Below the pieces are notes generated by a model that saw only the letters and a program-made list of their open reading frames with translations, did no database searches and was not told where the DNA came from. From NCBI GenBank assembly GCA_021825465.1, contig JAKAGX010000028.1, forward strand, positions 1 through 8,135: a stretch of 8,135 bases of DNA. Reading direction: 5' to 3'. This DNA is from a bacterium. GTDB taxonomy: Bacteria > Patescibacteriota > Minisyncoccia > UBA6257 > GWB1-50-10. Position numbers and translations under genes: made by a program. This document shows, in pieces, positions 6,632 to 8,135 of the stretch. How positions within the stretch are numbered: position 1 is the first letter of the stretch; each line of letters begins with the position of its first letter.

Positions 6632-6728
6632 GCAAAACACCAAACCCCCGTCTTGGAAGGAGCCGCACGAAGTGCGGCGGATGGGAAACCTGAAGGTGTC
6701 CCAGACGGGGGTCGGGGGGTTGGTTTGC
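6632..6728. other. Three-way-junction-like structured element downstream of tRNA-Ser
   Basis: A closing stem of 10 perfect pairs joins ACCCCCGTCT (6644-6653) to AGACGGGGGT (6703-6712). It encloses two hairpins: GCCGCAC/GTGCGGC with loop GAA (6662-6678, 7 perfect pairs) and GGGAAACC/GGTGTCCC with loop TGAA (6683-6702, 7 of 8 paired). The second hairpin abuts the closing stem with no spacer. The stem extends outward through ACCAA/TTGGT (6639-6643 with 6720-6724) and GCAA/TTGC (6632-6635 with 6725-6728), the latter reaching the tRNA discriminator base. Read on the minus strand, the closing stem is followed by TTGGTGTTTTG, a weak U-rich tract, so it may terminate the tRNA transcript. Its complexity also fits a small structured RNA or a palindromic repeat such as a REP-like element. 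I do not recognise a known RNA family. Confidence 0.55.
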
Positions 6729-6744
6729 GGAGGGGGAGGGATTC
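6724..6744. repeat. Direct repeat copy 1, inside the tRNA-Ser 3' end
   Basis: These 21 bases are identical to 6573-6593 in the same orientation. They include 17 bases of the tRNA 3' end and four bases beyond the discriminator, so the identity is not limited to tRNA sequence. This is the position where tyrosine integrases typically recombine in tRNA genes. Confidence 0.7.
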
Positions 6745-6812
6745 GAACCCTCGAAGGATTGCTCCTTGCCGCCTTTCCAAGACGGTGCACTAGACCACTA
6801 TGCGACCCCTCC
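6728..6812 (-). tRNA. tRNA-Ser (anticodon GGA)
   Basis: This 85-base class II tRNA is read from 6812 down to 6728. It has acceptor GGAGGGG paired with CCCCTCC, a D-arm with stem GCA/TGC and a GG-containing loop, and an anticodon stem CCGTC/GGCGG (one T-G wobble) with loop TTGGAAA giving anticodon GGA (reads UCC and UCU). A long variable arm follows (AAGGA-GCAA-TCCTT), then T-arm GAGGG-TTCGAAT-CCCTC. The discriminator is G, as expected for serine and unlike leucine (A). The 3' CCA is not encoded (next bases CAA), so a CCA-adding enzyme is required. Its own promoter lies immediately upstream. Confidence 0.97.
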
Positions 6813-6824
6813 ATCGCGAAATGT

Positions 6825-6853
6825 ATTGTATCATCGGAAATGGATTGACTCAA
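6825..6853 (-). promoter_or_regulatory. Promoter of tRNA-Ser
   Basis: On the minus strand TTGAGT (6853-6848), a 17-base spacer and TACAAT (6830-6825) form a sigma70-type promoter. The -10 is extended by TGA just before it. Transcription should begin near 6818, about six bases before the mature tRNA 5' end. The -35 overlaps the -35 of the divergent plus-strand gene. Confidence 0.7.
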
Positions 6854-6873
6854 CCATATCCATCCCCTACCAT
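6845..6873 (+). promoter_or_regulatory. Promoter of the phosphatase-superfamily gene, likely leaderless
   Basis: TTGACT (6845-6850, 5 of 6 to consensus), a 17-base spacer and TACCAT (6868-6873, 4 of 6) precede the ATG at 6882 by eight bases. Transcription would start about 6880-6882, leaving little or no leader, and no Shine-Dalgarno is present. A better-looking hexamer TAGAAT (6873-6878) overlaps it but would be 22 bases from this -35 and only three bases from the ATG. Confidence 0.5.
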
Positions 6874-6881
6874 AGAATGAC

Positions 6882-7706
6882 ATGCGCATAAAAGCGATTA
6901 CCTTCAATGTTTGGGATCTGCCGTTTTGGTTCATCAAGGACCGAAAGAAAAGGATCGCCGGCATCGTGCAGTACCTTAAAAATTCCGACGCCGACATTAT
7001 TTGTCTTCAAGAATCGTTCGACATTTACCATCGCGCGTTTCTCTGCGATGCATTGAAGGACCGATATCATATTGCCGGCAACACCAAAGATCATCGCCGC
7101 ATTTTATTTTTCAAGCTTTTCGACGTTACGGGAGGGCTCGTCATTCTTTCGAAATTCCCCATTCTTTACAGCCGCTTCGTCCCTTATAATCGATTCTTGA
7201 ATTCGGCGATAACGGAAGCGCTCGGGCGAAAGGGGTTCCTCGAGGTGATTTGTAAAACTCCCCGCGGGAATCTCAAGGTGGTGAACACCCATATGCACCA
7301 AGAAACGCTCTTCTTCAGCCGGAAGATACGATTGCGTCAAACGGCAAACATGCTCCGGCGGACCAACCACGATCAGCTGCCCACGATCATTGCCGGAGAT
7401 TTCAACGAAAATTATATGATCCGCGAACACGAGTTCGCTGAACTCTTCAAGCTCACGGGATTCCTCGTTCCTTCCGTTTGCGGGCGCAAATCCGATTCCG
7501 AACCGACCTATCGTCCGGACAATCGCTACGTGGACAACTGGCTGAACCGGATTCGATTTCCCAAGCGATACGACTATGTGTTCGTCAAAAATACGGACGC
7601 CGTCGGCCTTCAGGTCGTCCGCTATGAACCGGAATATTTGAAACCCCCTCTTTCGGATCACGATCCCGTTGTCCTCGAGCTTGCCGACGATCGCCCCTGC
7701 GATTAA
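6882..7706 (+). CDS. Endonuclease/exonuclease/phosphatase superfamily protein (nSMase-like)
   Basis: This 274-residue enzyme has the metal-dependent EEP (DNase I/sphingomyelinase-like) fold. Its motifs appear in order: FNVWDLP with N9, CLQESFD with metal ligand E44, GGLVILSKFPI at 84-94, VNTHMH with catalytic H137, AGDFNEN with D173 and N175, KRYDYVF around D231, and SDHDPV with the D259/H260 pair. The whole catalytic set is therefore present. The FNVWDLP start and overall length resemble bacterial neutral sphingomyelinase-like members more than ExoIII/APE DNA-repair enzymes, but substrate cannot be assigned. No signal peptide or membrane segment is seen, so it should act in the cytoplasm. 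The gene is divergent from tRNA-Ser and convergent with the DedA gene, whose stop codon overlaps its own. The first ATG after the promoter was taken as start because it leads directly into the first catalytic strand. Confidence 0.88.
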   Translation: MRIKAITFNVWDLPFWFIKDRKKRIAGIVQYLKNSDADIICLQESFDIYHRAFLCDALKDRYHIAGNTKDHRRILFFKLFDVTGGLVILSKFPILYSRFVPYNRFLNSAITEALGRKGFLEVICKTPRGNLKVVNTHMHQETLFFSRKIRLRQTANMLRRTNHDQLPTIIAGDFNENYMIREHEFAELFKLTGFLVPSVCGRKSDSEPTYRPDNRYVDNWLNRIRFPKRYDYVFVKNTDAVGLQVVRYEPEYLKPPLSDHDPVVLELADDRPCD

Positions 7707-8135
7707 AGAGCGGCCTTATTTCGTTCCTTGCGGTTGTTTCTGAATCTCCGATAGATATGCCAGAGCCACTTTATGATGACGAGGACCACGAAGATGCTGA
7801 TCAGAAGGCTCATGAGTTCCGAGAAATTTTCCCAGTAATTCCCGGCCCAAAGACCGATCAAGAGAATGCCGACATAGTACGCGAGATTGCCGGCGAAATC
7901 GAAGATGAGGAATTTTTTGATCGGTATGCCGGCGGCGCCCGAAAGGAAATTGACGAGCGGCCCCAATTCTCCGGCAAAGCGGGTTATAAAGATCGTCGAC
8001 CGCGCATGGGTTTGCATTTCCTGCTCGATCTTGGCGAAGAAGCGGGATCGATCAAGCCTGACCTTATGAACGATGCCGCTGCCGTATCGTCTGGCAAAAG
8101 CGTAGTCGACCAGATCGCCGAGGACGTTTGCGATG
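7703..8135 (-). CDS. DedA-family membrane protein (partial, C-terminal 143 residues)
   Basis: DedA (SNARE-associated/VTT domain) proteins are integral membrane proteins; characterised members flip polyprenyl-phosphate or phospholipids. The window contains only the C-terminal 143 codons, and the reading frame stays open to the right edge. IANVLGDLVDYAFARRYGSG matches the family block G..LGD...Y..GR..G. ITRFAGELGPLVNFLSGAAG matches the conserved RF.P..R....AG block, here with G where a proline is common and G where an arginine is common. FLIFDFAGNLAYYVGILLIGLWAGNYW matches the next membrane block. A last hydrophobic segment (about LLISIFVVLVIIKWLW) and a basic tail (RRFRNNRKERNKAAL) end the protein, placing the C-terminus in the cytoplasm. 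Its TAA interlocks with the stop of the facing gene. An ATG at 8017 is internal, not the real start. Confidence 0.9.
   Translation of the reverse strand, partial: IANVLGDLVDYAFARRYGSGIVHKVRLDRSRFFAKIEQEMQTHARSTIFITRFAGELGPLVNFLSGAAGIPIKKFLIFDFAGNLAYYVGILLIGLWAGNYWENFSELMSLLISIFVVLVIIKWLWHIYRRFRNNRKERNKAAL

Noticed and set aside
6639..6724. CRISPR-like or tandem repeat array
   Set aside because: The repeats here are inverted arms of hairpins and one 21-base direct pair, with no regularly spaced repeat units.
6632..6728. Known riboswitch, hammerhead ribozyme or SRP RNA
   Set aside because: The hammerhead core (CTGATGA...GAAA) is absent. The GGAAGG near 6655-6660 is not in an SRP-type tetraloop hairpin, and no ligand-binding core that I know is recognisable.
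6728..6812. tRNA-Leu as an alternative identity for the class II tRNA
   Set aside because: The anticodon loop TTGGAAA gives GGA (Ser), and the discriminator is G rather than the A expected for leucine.
6612..6848. 78-codon plus-strand open frame through the hairpin block and tRNA, and 144-codon minus frame 6563-6997
   Set aside because: Both run through the tRNA-Ser gene and the inverted repeats, and neither has a family signature or start signal.
7104..7661. 185-codon minus-strand open frame inside the phosphatase gene
   Set aside because: The plus-strand frame carries every EEP catalytic motif; the minus frame has none.
7703..8017. Separate 104-residue gene starting at the ATG at 8017
   Set aside because: The frame stays open upstream to the window edge, and the extra residues match the DedA family, so this ATG is internal.

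Overview
The window looks like a chromosomal segment of a candidate-phyla-radiation bacterium (Patescibacteria, probably Parcubacteria). This is an inference. It rests on the compact F1Fo operon with a very short delta subunit, the style of the subunit a and c sequences, an MliC-like surface protein with a proline/glycine-rich insert, tight gene packing, and start sites almost without Shine-Dalgarno sequences. Base composition is near 50% GC. TGA is used as a stop, so the genetic code appears standard.

Positions 1-3971 (minus strand) hold an F-type ATP synthase operon in the order atpB-atpE-atpF-atpH-atpA-atpG, cut by the window's left edge inside atpG. A sigma70-like promoter lies just upstream of atpB. 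The order is canonical, and the catalytic and proton-path residues are present in every subunit seen. Two subunits are unusual: delta is only 130 residues, and helix 1 of subunit c carries AxAxAxG where GxGxGxG is usual.

Positions 4005-6547 (minus strand) look like a three-gene operon. It starts with an anchored extracytoplasmic protein containing a C-type lysozyme inhibitor (MliC-like) domain, followed by the ATPase and the permease of an ABC-2 type exporter. Its promoter is an extended -10 placed so that transcription should begin at or beside the ATG, which would make a leaderless mRNA.

Positions 6536-6881 contain no protein gene. They hold a tRNA-Ser(GGA) on the minus strand, a dense run of hairpins just downstream of it, and a second copy of the tRNA 3' end 151 bases away. 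Upstream of the tRNA is a compact divergent promoter in which the -35 boxes of the tRNA and of the plus-strand gene overlap in one small palindrome. The hairpin block is the part of the window least explained by known features.

Positions 6882-8135 hold a plus-strand endonuclease/exonuclease/phosphatase-superfamily enzyme. Facing it is the C-terminal part of a DedA-family membrane protein on the minus strand. Their stop codons interlock in a shared TTAA.

Most of the window is housekeeping, and I do not see a clear new multi-gene system. The best leads are the structured element beside the tRNA, the altered lysozyme-inhibitor loop, and the reduced ATP synthase delta subunit.
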